Source: Phycomyces nitens
Lineage: Eukaryota > Mucoromycota > Mucoromycetes > Mucorales > Phycomycetaceae
Reading direction: 5' to 3'
NCBI GenBank assembly: GCA_022702545.1
Contig: JAHRBC010000004.1
Coordinates: 4,680,001-4,744,000, forward strand
DNA: 64,000 nucleotides
Positions 23,799-34,612 of the stretch are shown piece after piece. A model generated the notes under the pieces. The model ran no database searches and was not told the DNA's origin. It saw only the letters and a list, made by a program, of their open reading frames with translations. A program made the position numbers and the translations under genes. How positions within the stretch are numbered: position 1 is the stretch's first letter; each line of letters opens with the position of its first letter.

Positions 23799-24500
23799 AT
23801 GATGCATTCGGACTTTACTAACTTTTTTTTACATACTTTTCAAAAGCCCAAGGCTTTTGCAAAAATAAAGATCTCAAAAATCCAAGCCGCACGTTGGATA
23901 GCCATAGTATTTATTGATGTATACCGCGGCATTATTTTTAATTAAAAAAGCTTTAACAAAAAGCCTTGGTGTTTTAAAAATTTGCTAGTAAGAGATGGTT
24001 ACATGGCAGAGATCATAATTATATTTTCTCCAGTATGGCGGATGTAAAATAGAATATTATTATTATTTTACCTGTAGAGTTTTATCAAACGAAATTGAAA
24101 CAGATTCGAACAAGGTGTTGTGTTTTAGGGTATTAAAACAATAAAAAATAGTAATGGAGATATAGACAGTAAGTGAGTACTTTGAGACTGTATATAAGCT
24201 TGTCTTTATTAAGATACAAAATGTGCCGCTCTTTATATACTCTTTCAATGTGCTGTTACACAAGATCTTGGACTTCCTGATACGTGGGGTCTTTCACCAC
24301 ATTAAGATATTAGATGGAGTAAGCTTCTGAGCTCAACATCCATGTTACTATTATTCTGATACATTGCTATACTTCGTCTATCGTACCTTATTAGCTCTAA
24401 GCTAATCTGTACTTATAGCTTATGTATATGTAAAATATACATTGATAAGGCTGGATCACCACACAAGGTCGATAGTTAAAGCTAAATGCACCATAGTACC
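23799..24500 (+). repeat. Dispersed repeat, copy B, interrupted by a solo LTR
   Basis: It matches copy A (20355-20690) at 23799-24110 and resumes after the LTR at 24469-24500. Its left end is truncated against the gag relic. To its right, after about 80 bp, lies the right-hand 49-bp inverted repeat. Confidence 0.8.
24116..24463 (-). mobile_element. Solo LTR with 5-bp target-site duplication
   Basis: This 348-bp segment starts TGTTGTGTTTTAGGG and ends GGATCACCACA. It is flanked on both sides by CAAGG (24111-24115 and 24464-24468), the duplication expected from an LTR-element integrase. Its ends match those of the long form at 1406-2035 in opposite orientation. Copy A of the surrounding repeat lacks it. 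Solo LTRs arise by recombination between the two LTRs of a full element. The strand is given relative to the long form. Confidence 0.88.
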
Positions 24501-24580
24501 TAGCTCAAATTATAGGTATAGAGAGTAAAGACTATTAACTTTTAAAGTATATGTTATATGCTATCTTCTAATCATGTGTC

Positions 24581-24629
24581 TTCCTAAAGCTTGGCAGACT
24601 ATAAAACGTTGCAATATTTCTTGATACTC
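24581..24629. repeat. Right copy of 49-bp inverted repeat
   Basis: It begins TTCCTAAAGCTTGG and ends TTGATACTC. It is the reverse complement of 20264-20312 with two mismatches. No matching short direct repeats were seen outside the pair. Confidence 0.85.
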
Positions 24630-24947
24630 AGTTTATTATCTCAAATATGTACAAGCCTGACATCGAGATAGCTGCAAAAGATTGTGCGTTCCACAGTCCC
24701 CTTGTTTTCTTGACTGATTGATGTACTCCCCAGGATTACTGGTAGCTTTAGAAGCTTGGGTGGCTTGGGTACTGTTCCACAGATTGAATCATGGTGTTTG
24801 ATTGAAGCAAAAAGTGATTTTTGACATAAATTCCCATATCTTTTTTTGTTTTTGTTTTTGTTTTATTCTGCCTTTTTGTTCCTTGTATTTTATATTGTCT
24901 AGCAATAAGACTCGCAAAATTCCAAAGACAAATTCTGCTAAATATAT

Positions 24948-26039
24948 ATGCAAGTGAATGGATATGATAATCCTTCCTCTTCCTCTTGTAACAATCACCA
25001 AAAAGTTAGGAATACCATCATAGACTTAACCGAGGATGAACTTGATATCCTGTCAATGTCACTACCTCTTCGACCTGGTTCTGATTTGTTCAACAAGAAT
25101 TTATTGCGAGATCAAACTATCAAGAACATAATAATCACAGCAGCTATTGGCGATGGAGTTACAGGAGACGCGTACTATATCGGTGCAAATGAACAACATG
25201 ACGGTCGACGAGCCGCCATGATATATTTCCCACTCAAGGAATTTTCACACAATCTTGCTCCTGTGATAGTTGAAATACAGAGCAAGGTGGATCATTCATT
25301 TGTCTCTTGGGTTATCCAGTACTGCCTAAACCTCTTTGATAATGTCAAGGTATTGCCTGTGTTAGTAGTGATCGGCACTGGTGGTTTCTCCAGCAATGAG
25401 TTTCGTGATTCTGCATTTGATAAATCGGACAACAATCCATTCTATACAAATCCTTGCCGATTATGGGCGAAGCAGACTCAAGTGTATACCCCGGATTCCA
25501 TTGAAAAACACATGGAAAGCTCACCAATCGATCCAATGGTTGCATTGGTACATGTTCTTATCCTCCAAGAAAAGAACATAATAATTCTTGATGAATATAA
25601 TGATACGAATATCCAAGCCATTTACAAGATAGCGATGAATGTTTTCTCCTGTGGCAAAGGCATGAACACAGATTCGGCTCGGCGCATTGAATTATTCTGT
25701 GATGCTATGACCAGCCAGTTTGCAAATATTTTCAAGTGCGAGAAAGATTGCTCAGAAAGGTCGAGAAAAAGACTTTGTCAGTACGCCCAAGATGGAATCA
25801 ATTTCGCTCAACAATTCAAGCGTCAAAATTGCACAGAGTCTCCTTGTGTCACAATAATCGGAGATTCAACTCCCGAGAAACCAAGTGGTGATCTTACATT
25901 TGTAACCAACGCAAAAGGTCAATCAACTGGAAGGTTCACATGGGCATCATGCTATAAAAAGGGTAGATCTGTAGGGATGTTTACAAAATATAGCAATTCT
26001 ATCAGCCTTAAGCAAGCATATTCTAATAATACTTTGTAG
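24948..26039 (+). CDS. Unknown protein, possibly Rpn/PD-(D/E)XK nuclease-like
   Basis: A single exon of 363 residues starting MQVNGYDNPSSSS. The central part reads APVIVEIQSKVDHSFVSWV, followed by QYCLNLFDNVKVLPVLVVI and GTGGFSS. An E-x-Q strand, an amphipathic helix with a Tyr-containing face, then a hydrophobic strand before a Phe is the pattern of Rpn-type, transposase-associated PD-(D/E)XK nucleases. The preceding catalytic Asp would lie in GDGVTGDAYYIG or HDGRRAAMIYF; I cannot decide which. A later region resembles the C-terminal helical part of that family (DPMVALVHVLILQEKN). The Ser-rich N-terminus and the Lys-rich C-terminus look disordered. It lies 320 bp beyond the inverted-repeat segment. 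The function is inference; the gene call itself is solid because of length. Confidence 0.7.
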   Translation: MQVNGYDNPSSSSCNNHQKVRNTIIDLTEDELDILSMSLPLRPGSDLFNKNLLRDQTIKNIIITAAIGDGVTGDAYYIGANEQHDGRRAAMIYFPLKEFSHNLAPVIVEIQSKVDHSFVSWVIQYCLNLFDNVKVLPVLVVIGTGGFSSNEFRDSAFDKSDNNPFYTNPCRLWAKQTQVYTPDSIEKHMESSPIDPMVALVHVLILQEKNIIILDEYNDTNIQAIYKIAMNVFSCGKGMNTDSARRIELFCDAMTSQFANIFKCEKDCSERSRKRLCQYAQDGINFAQQFKRQNCTESPCVTIIGDSTPEKPSGDLTFVTNAKGQSTGRFTWASCYKKGRSVGMFTKYSNSISLKQAYSNNTL

Positions 26040-27181
26040 CTTATATATCAATAAATGATTTACAGTGCAATTGACATGGTCTACAAAAAACACAGAGCCT
26101 GTGTAATTTAGTAGAGCAATGGTTTGGTATTCATGATATTACCAAGGCAAAAACAAAACGTGGGTTTACACCATGTAAAACCGCTCTTTATTTCAAGCGA
26201 CAGCCTAATGCAAGAGTTAGTCAAGGCGGGACATGAGAAAAGAAGATTATGGTAAAAGTAAAGATGATCGAGTATAAATTATTATTTTAATTGCAAAAAG
26301 TATTCATAAGATCAGTATGGAATGTAAAATTGTACACTTTCCTATAATAAATGAGTTCAAGGTCTTTTAGTGAGAATAATACCAGACTAGATAGACATAT
26401 TTTACTAGGATCTCTAATCGTCGCAGGAGAGACGAACATTGGAATACTTTAATAAGCTGACTCTCTATGCCAGGTATTGCTGTATCCTCAAAGGAAATCC
26501 AAGGTTATTTCAGTAATCTTTAGATATTCCGGTCAATACAAAGTCCCAAGTTCTCTGGGTTGTAAAGCTTGTCTCGCAATAATGGCGCTTTATATTTGGA
26601 AAGGGTTTCTGCAGGTCGTATAGCTCTTTATCTGTTACTTTCATAGAGTCACTGATATACGCATATCGTACAAGCTATATATATTTTTTGGTAGTGTTTT
26701 TGATTATCTCGAGAATGCTCAACAAGGTGCTATAAGATCTGTTTGTCTACATGTACATTAGAGTGCAAGGGATCCAAAAAACTACAATCACCATGGCTTT
26801 CAAACTAGTTAACAAGAGGTTCTGTCTTTGAGGCAAAAATATATATCCATTATCTGGCCCAAGCTTTCTAGACAAGAGTCTGATAAAGCATACTAAGACG
26901 GTATTTGGAATATATATTAGAAAAAGATGCTCCTTGAGCATTCCAGAGTATCTAACAACTTTTTTTTTAAAAAAAAACAAGAGGCGCACCATGTCGTGAA
27001 CCAGAGTTGTGGCAAGTGGATTAAAACAAATAATAATCTCCAAACCCTACAGATACTTGTACTAAAGTAAAAAAAAAAAAAGGGTAATATACTACTTGTC
27101 TTGAATCTTATGGAGACTCTTGTTTGCTAGACTAGTGTCAATTGTGATTCAACGTGTGTTTATTGTAGGTCCAGAATAAAG
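26040..27181. other. Gene-poor spacer
   Basis: AT-rich sequence with only short frames. It includes a T-run joined to an A-run near 26960-26977 and an A-run near 27069. No RNA gene or coding sequence is supported. Confidence 0.5.
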
Positions 27182-30100
27182 TTAATATCCTAATATTCGA
27201 TTAAGGTATCTACAAGACTTTTCTTTCAAAGAAATTGCACTGGCACGCTGCCAACGATATGGCCTGTCTCCGTAATTGATATATGATTTTGCCGCACCAT
27301 GTTCGTAGGGCATAAAAGGTCTAAATCCAGTTTCCCTATCAAGATGTACTACAACTACATGGCATATCAGTACATATTGATTACCATTAAAAAAAAAGAT
27401 ATTTACGCATTGATTCTCCATTGATAGTGATTCCAATGCGCTCCATTTCTTCAATATAAAACATCCCCACCACATCTCCGTCTTGAATGTTTATGTTAAA
27501 AGGCATTGTACGTCCATATTGACCTTGGCAGACGATGGCTTGTTGGGTTCCTGGATGGTACTTGAGTCTGACTTGAATAGGCGACAAACCCCTGAATCCA
27601 ATTGTGATAACACTGTGACCTGCCCATGTTTCCATAATCTCTTCCTCTGAATTGTCTTGTCCCTCCAGGGAACAATCCATAAAGTCTTCTTCGCTCTGGC
27701 TAAATGCAAGGGCAATTTCAAAATACAAACTAGGAAGATTTCGTAAATCTTCTTTAGATGGCTGTCGAGAGAACAATCGGTGGCTTGCTTTGGGAAGCGT
27801 GAATATACTTCGACTAAGAGGTTCGTCTATGTTGTCTTGTGCAGCCGACGAATTCCAGAAATCCAGACCGTCAATAGGTCTAAGGTTAGGCTCCACATTT
27901 CCTTGGTCAGTAAGCTCGACAGAGGTATCTGGGTCAGATTTAGAGACTCCAAAGTCTGACAGGTGGCTAACAGAGGCCTCGGTATAAAGCCGAGCACTGA
28001 TCTGAGGTGGGGGAAGCTCCATGTAAGATGATCCAGAGGCTTGTGCCAAGACAGAAATAGACTTGTATCCCTCGGGCATATATCTAACATTTGCTATTAG
28101 AAAATCACATTGGATACAAATATCAGTATTTACTTTAGTCTGTCAAGAGGACCACCAAATTTAAATGTGAGGGATTGACCGGTAGACAAAGACGCAGCCT
28201 AAATATATATATATATAAAGATGAATAGATTGTATATAGAATTGAATATTTGATGGCCATACTGGATACCAAGACTGGCTTGTGTCCAGCTCAGTAAAGG
28301 CAACGCCCATATCGACTCCATTTCGATAATATCGCAATTCTCCTAAATTCAAGTCAATTGCACATGTAATGATATCTTTAGCTGCCCATGTCTGGCCATA
28401 GGAAGTACGCTAAACAAGTCCAAACATCAATACCAAGCTTTAAGTAACCTATTGTCTTACGTATGCAGAGCTTCTTCCATGCCATTTTTTGGCGCGACAG
28501 CCATCGTATCCATACGAAAAGTCATCGTCACCTACACCAGTTCCTCCTTCAGGGTCCATTTCAAAAGCATCAGAAACCCATCCAACCTGCATAAGTCCAT
28601 CGGTGTCCAGGACAACCTCAAAGCAATAGCGCTCTTGAGAGTTTGGTGTGTCTCGGAAGACTGGTGTAGATTCTGTACAGCATATGGTCTCAAAGGTCCA
28701 TGATTCATTGCGCACACTTAGTTTACAGCTTGGATTTACTAGGCAAAATGGAGTGCGTGAGTTCATGTCAATCTCGGCAAACCCTATGGTGTGAGTCTCT
28801 CTATCGCGAGGTTGAGTAGCATGTGCTCCGTAAGCCATAACCAGACGAGCATAGGAAGCAAACGATCGTTTGTGGTTCAAAGAGAACAGGAGATGTTTCC
28901 AAAACACAACCATCAAGGTCTGTACTGAGATTGTTGATACACATAATGTACGATAATCTAAAAAAAAAGTTCATTGGTTCAATAAACCCAAGTTATATCC
29001 AACAAGAACAAGGAAAAGGACCGGCTTCTTTTTTTATTGGAACCGTCTTGATACTTACCGGAATTCACTAAAACACCAATACAAGCCAATATATGCTCTG
29101 AAAGAGAATGAGAACTCTCAAACAAATACAACAATACTTCAACAATGTTCATTTCTTGAACCAAGTATATCCTGGCAGAATCTAGGTACAAATAACCTAT
29201 TTTAACATTTCAATCTTTCCAAAAAAAAAGGATGGGTTACCAAAACGAAGAAGAGATTTTAGAGTCATTAGTGAGCGTGTAGTAAGGCCTGTGTAAATCT
29301 TGGTAACGTGGGACTCATCAAACGAAGGAGAGTGATGTCGGTAGACACCTTTTTTACGCTTGGCTCGATGGTCTACTATATCGATATTGTCGTCACTGTA
29401 TTCAGATGAACTGTCGGAAGAGTGCTTAAAGGAAGCACTTGTTGTAGCAGGGGTAATGGCCGTAATCTTTTGATCAACTCGCATCGAATCCCTTATCCAC
29501 ACTAGTAGCTCTCGGTAGGAATCCCTTGCTGTGTTTTCGTCAATTTTGTCTGCGTCCAGACTGGGCCCATGGCGAAGAGCCCAGATTTCAAGGACGGGGT
29601 AAAGGGACATAAAGACTAGATCCTTTATAAACTCACGCATAGAATCAGACAATAGGTCTTTTACATGCTGGTGTTTGTGTGATTGGTTTTGGTCTGTATC
29701 TTCCAAGGCATCTATATGAGTTTCAGAAATCTGGCGTACAAGCTGATTATTCTCCAACATGATCTTTAATGCAGTCAATGCACCACCAATCCTTCGACGG
29801 GCCTCAACAGACAATTCAAATGATTTCAGGTTATCTCTTCCATGAGATGCTCCTTCATACAAAAACTCGTCGTTCAATGGATTGTCCATGTGTGGAGTGC
29901 TGGAGCGATCGACCGGCTGAAGTCTAGGATCTTCGAGCCCACCTTCAAGACGTTCATCAAAACTGGTTGTGTTTTGAAGCATCTCTTCGAGTCGGGAGGC
30001 ATTGGTGATTGTTCCTGATGAATTGACATTGATATAGTCTGGCTCAAAAATTCCATAAGACTCTGCGGGTGGTTGATCTTGATTTGAGTGATAATCAAGA

Positions 30101-32440
30101 GCTGTCATGACAAAGACGCCTTTCTTGGCTTCCTGAACAAGTGCCTGGATCATGACTGTGGGTAGGATAGACTGGGCAATATTGGTCGTAGTCTTTATTA
30201 ACGATTCAAGCACCTTGAGAGCAACTCGTGTGCTGATTGCCGGATCATCCGAGACTAAACAAAAGGTCGATAAGATGGTAACAAGTAGAGTCAAATGGCT
30301 TACATTTGATGGTGAGCATGACAATTGCCTTTGCACAGGTTAGCTGGACGCGTTCAAAGTTGGAAGTAACACAGACAGACATGATATTGGCAAAGCAGAC
30401 CTCGAGTACCTTGTCTGCAAAGTCTTCTATAATACAATCTAAGTACGAGTGCGAGCCTTGTGATGGCTTACTTTTGAGAGAGGCAATATTGAATATGGCT
30501 CCTGCCGCATTCTGTTGTACTTCCCGCTCTTCCCACATCAGCAGAGAGTTTAATGTGGTGACAATAGAGTCAATATGAGGAGCCATTCCTTCAGTATTGG
30601 TGGCTATTGACATTTTTGAACTGTATCAGTCAATGGTTGAGAACAGACTGTTTAGAGTAATAACTTACGCATACAGCATATCAAGGACAATATGTCTGAC
30701 ACAAATATGGCGACATGGACCTTTCGTGAAACACCCAGCTGGAGTAGTATTTCGATTTCAGGTGCGCCGAGAATACCACTGTGTGATTCGACTAGATACA
30801 ATTTAGAAACCTGTATCAATTATTCAAAGAAGTACCTTGGCCAGAAACAGTGTGAATACACAGGATAGCCCAGTATCGAACGTCGTCGTCGTCCAGGGTT
30901 AGACAATGCATGATCTTCTTGACCATTCCAGAGTGTATCATCTCTTGCTTGAATTTGTCTAAGATAATAAAAAGGGTTTAGGATCTCATGGCTACATTGG
31001 CTACATTGGCTTGTTGGTCACCTTGGCCATATGCCATAAACTTGACTGTGCGTAGGACTATTCGGGAGATATACATTTCTTCTGCGGAGAGCAGGCTGGC
31101 AAGGATGTTGTGGACACCCTTGATTCTGCGGAACTCGTCGGCTGCTATGTCTGCCCTCCACAAGATATTTACTTTGATGGTAAGGACATATGCATTTTTG
31201 GGCATTTTGCTTTATATGGTATTTTTTTACCCTTTAATACGAATTCGTGCATGAGGCCCGATGCCCAGTAGATCAACTCGACATCCTCTACCAAATGAAA
31301 AACATTGTACAACCTAGGGCGTTAATAGAAAGTCTAGCAAAAAAGTCTAAAAAACTGATTTTTGGCAAATATGGTCTTACCACCACGAAGACAAATGGAA
31401 ATAAGGTCGACAATATGGTAATCGAGTAGCTCGATTAGAATGGTCTTTGATTCTATGAACATTTCGTTCAATTGCCATAATTAGCCCTCTAGAGTCCTTA
31501 ATTAGGGTCCGGTTACCTTACCTGTTGAATTTACATTGGCTAGAATGCGTACCAAACTCTGCATACAGAACTTTGGCATATTGGTGTTGCCATAGGTCAT
31601 TCGTGCCATTTTGGCAATCAGACCTATGAAGCCATTGCGAATAAGAACCTTTGGAAAGGGGTCTATAGTTACAGGATGAGTAAAAATGGCCTAGGATTCA
31701 TTATGATTATTACCACTCAAGGAGACTTGGTAGAGAATCATCAAGGTCCAGTACTTTAGTTCGTTGTTCCTGATATCCGTCGATGTCAAGATCGTCTTGA
31801 CCGGGTCAAGTACACCCAGATCGATAACCGCATATTTGTTGATATCTACAATGGGTTATTATGGGTTCTCGATTGGTTGCAATTCCTACCATTGCCCTGG
31901 ATGAGATCGCATATTGCAACTGCCACATATCTCTTGGTCGTCTCCTTCATGTCTGGCTCGGTGCATTTGAGAGCCTCGACAAGCACATTAAGAGCACCTG
32001 CTCCCAAGAGTCCTGGCTTGTTCCTCTCTAATATAACATATAATTGGGGTTTCAGAACTGCGAGTGCTAGTTTTCTATTCTGTCTTACCGCGGCGTGTAA
32101 GTAGTTGAAGAGTAGTAAGTGCATTCGATCGATCTTCTACAGGCTGATCATTACGACAAGCATTGATGATAATAGGAAGATAGGCGTCTAATGGCCATCA
32201 TTTTCTTTCTTGTTACTCGGAATACTATCATTCTCTTTCTTTTTTTGTTGTTGTTGGTATTTTATCTACCTGACATGGCACGTTCAAGGATAATTTTCAC
32301 TGCACTAAGTGTGGCAGTGTAAGCTTATGTACGTACAAGTACATTTAGGTAAAGAAGTTTCTTTTTTTTCTTTTAGGTATTTTATCTAGTAATGAAATGT
32401 CCAACCTGCTTTTCACATTCACATCTCCGGATTGAGTCAT
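27182..32440 (-). CDS. Armadillo-type repeat protein with two SPRY domains
   Basis: Twenty exons on the minus strand give 1355 residues. Exon starts (high coordinate) are 32440, 32304, 32187, 32027, 31845, 31662, 31452, 31287, 31171, 30958, 30791, 30603, 30438, 30254, 29181, 28957, 28409, 28198, 28083 and 27354. Residues 1 to about 460 are helical repeats of armadillo style (LGAGALNVLVEALKC, VQQNAAGAIFNIASL, RVQLTCAKAIVMLTI). The middle has a Ser/Asp-rich linker (HSSDSSSEYSDDNIDIVDH). The first SPRY lies around 890-1070 (YCFEVVLDTDGLMQVGWV, LRYYRNGVDMGVAF, FKFGGPLDRL), the second around 1200-1340 (DGDVVGMFYIEEMERIGITI, SYINYGDRPYRW). By family, SPRY and armadillo modules are protein-binding platforms, often in ubiquitin ligases; no RING is present. 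The start is uncertain: the frame stays open a little 5' of the ATG used. Confidence 0.82.
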
Positions 32441-32595
32441 GTGAGCGAGTGCCTTTAGTTGAATGGCTAGTATAATTCCACACACACACAAGCATAATTA
32501 TTGAATTAAAAAAAAAAGTCAAGGCAAATGGGGGGATGAGATCTGGATTGCATCTCATTCAATCTTGTTTCCAGCTCATTCTATCTTTCCTATTA

Positions 32596-32799
32596 TTATT
32601 TTTTACCATCCTCGAGTTTCTTTTTAGATTCCTGTTTTAATTGATCACGCTTTTTGCGAGGAAGTGTTGCATGCGTCTCGGAATGGGATTTGAGGTGAGA
32701 ATAGACAGAATAGGCCATGACAACTGCACTGAGGCCTGTGAAAAAGTACAGCACAGGCATCAATGACCGATCGCCATGAGGAGGGTGATTTGATGACAT
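32596..32799 (-). CDS. Small single-pass membrane protein
   Basis: A 67-residue frame: a polar N-terminus (MSSNHPPHGDRS), one hydrophobic segment (LMPVLYFFTGLSAVVMAYSV), then a highly charged tail (RKKRDQLKQESKKKLEDGKK). The clean partition into polar, transmembrane and basic parts argues that it is a real gene, perhaps an organellar or ER assembly factor, but no family is recognised. It lies about 155 bp upstream of the assigned start of the armadillo/SPRY gene, on the same strand. An upstream exon cannot be excluded. Confidence 0.55.
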   Translation of the reverse strand: MSSNHPPHGDRSLMPVLYFFTGLSAVVMAYSVYSHLKSHSETHATLPRKKRDQLKQESKKKLEDGKK

Positions 32800-34612
32800 G
32801 GAAGGCTAGAATTGTGCAAATAGATAGATAGATAGATAAATAAATAAATATAAATAAATAAATAAATCAATAAGACAAGAAATAAAATGAAATAAAGGAT
32901 CCCTTTTTTATTATGTGTACAATCCGTACGACAAATTTGGTCGGGCATCAAATATGCTGGCTGAAAGTGAAAATGTGTCTGGCGGAAAGTAAAATGCCAT
33001 TGTCGTAATTTTTCAGCCATCCTCAAAATCTGTCTGTCTTTTTTTCTTCTTTCCTTCTGAGAATAAAATTATATATATGCACATTTACATATCTGAAAAG
33101 TAGTGTGACAATAATCTAAAATTTTCTACTTTAGGTAGAAATTGTTAAGCTGTAAAAATAAATATATAAAAGAGTCTATACTGATTAGGATTTATAAGCT
33201 TTTTATATTGCTATTATTATTATTATTATTAATCATAAAAATATATAGTACTGATGGAACCATCAGTGGAAAGATGTGTTTATATCATGTATACATCTTT
33301 TGTATACGAACAGCATTGGCCATGACAATCCCAAGCTCTTGAAATCACTTGGGTACAGTGTTTTGCAACATATAATCCCAAGGTCTTGTCAAAGGTTTAA
33401 AAGTAGGATCCATAGATAAATTGATGCCTAATATACTTTCAATCATAAAAAAGCCAATTGCAAATTCAATTCAAGCTTTGAAAAATTGAATCCACTGCAA
33501 TTCCACAAGTGTTTATTTTGAGCAAGAAAAAAAAGATCTATTATTTATCCAACAGAGACCCCCAGATAGTATTATGTAATGTCATTATACAGCAAGGTTA
33601 CCCATGTCTACCCCCAAAACATCAATCTATTTTACCAATTCACCTATTTATACTTGTAATTGTGAATATACCTAAAATTCAGGTATTATAATATGTCCCT
33701 CGTTTTTTTATATATTTGTATTTTACTTTGGAAAATCTATCCATTCAATCTTTTTTTAAAGATGCTATACTCTAGTTTTACCTGTTTGCCCATAGTTTGA
33801 TAAAGGTAGGTTGTCCATAGACACCTTTCCATAATCCTGCCTATATTCTTTAAACCGCTCTCCAACATCAAAGCTACTTTTCTCTCTCTCAAAGACTGGT
33901 AAAGTGTGATTAGAGATTGCCTACAAACCTTTAGGGCCAAATTTTTAGTTACTGGATTAATTGTCATTTATTTTTGTTGGATTTGACATAATACCTAGTT
34001 GAGTTTTGACTATTAATTGACTGTTAAGTATCTTTGCAAAGCATCTTTCTATTGCTAACTCACCTAGACGTGGTTCTTAGACTGGATCCTTTGGACACTA
34101 TTCTCATTAAAATTACCTCGATATCCATGCCAATAATCAACTCCTCGTAAATGTTCTGACAGCTGAACCTGTCATTGTCCATGGTTCCAAGTCGCTTTTT
34201 TGGGGCTCATTAGGGTACATTATTTCTGTCATTCTCTTTGGCCAATTATCCTTGGCAAGACTGCATGTTGACCTAGGTTCTTGTAGTAAATGTAATCAAA
34301 TCTGCCAAAAAAAAAAGAGCTATTAGCTGCTCATTGATTAGTCCTTGACTATATTTCTTTGTGCATATTTCAAGAACAATGCACGAGTAACCAATGGCAA
34401 CAAATTCCCTGGATACCTTTTTTTTAATGCATATACATCTCATTTATACCTTGCCATGAAAGAGATATTAATTCTGATTTATTGCAAAGATGGGTTATTT
34501 GTACATTAATATAGTTGTTAAAGAAAGATACATATTTAAATATATAATAAAAAGTTGAGAATGTAAAAAAAAAAGAATCAAAATCAAAATATACGGAGAA
34601 TAGCCATGCGGA
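32800..34612. other. Spacer with a possible decayed coding block
   Basis: AT-rich, with GATA/AAAT tetranucleotide runs near 32820-32865. At 33737-33967 a minus-strand frame reads like degraded coding sequence (SLRERKVALMLESGLKNIGR), and further fragments lie at 34080-34270. No domain could be named and stops are frequent, so I regard it as a relic. Confidence 0.45.

Noticed and set aside
30604..30621. Acceptor GATACAG for exon 12 of the armadillo/SPRY gene
   Set aside because: Leads to a stop within a few codons; the acceptor GTCAATAG further on keeps the frame.
31288..31313. Upstream extension of exon 8 of the armadillo/SPRY gene (acceptor at CCCTAG)
   Set aside because: It puts a stop in frame; the next acceptor (TTTGGTAG) restores the frame exactly.
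33142..33342. Hydrophobic 66-codon frame in AT-rich spacer
   Set aside because: Leu/Ile-rich product is what random AT-rich sequence gives; no other support.
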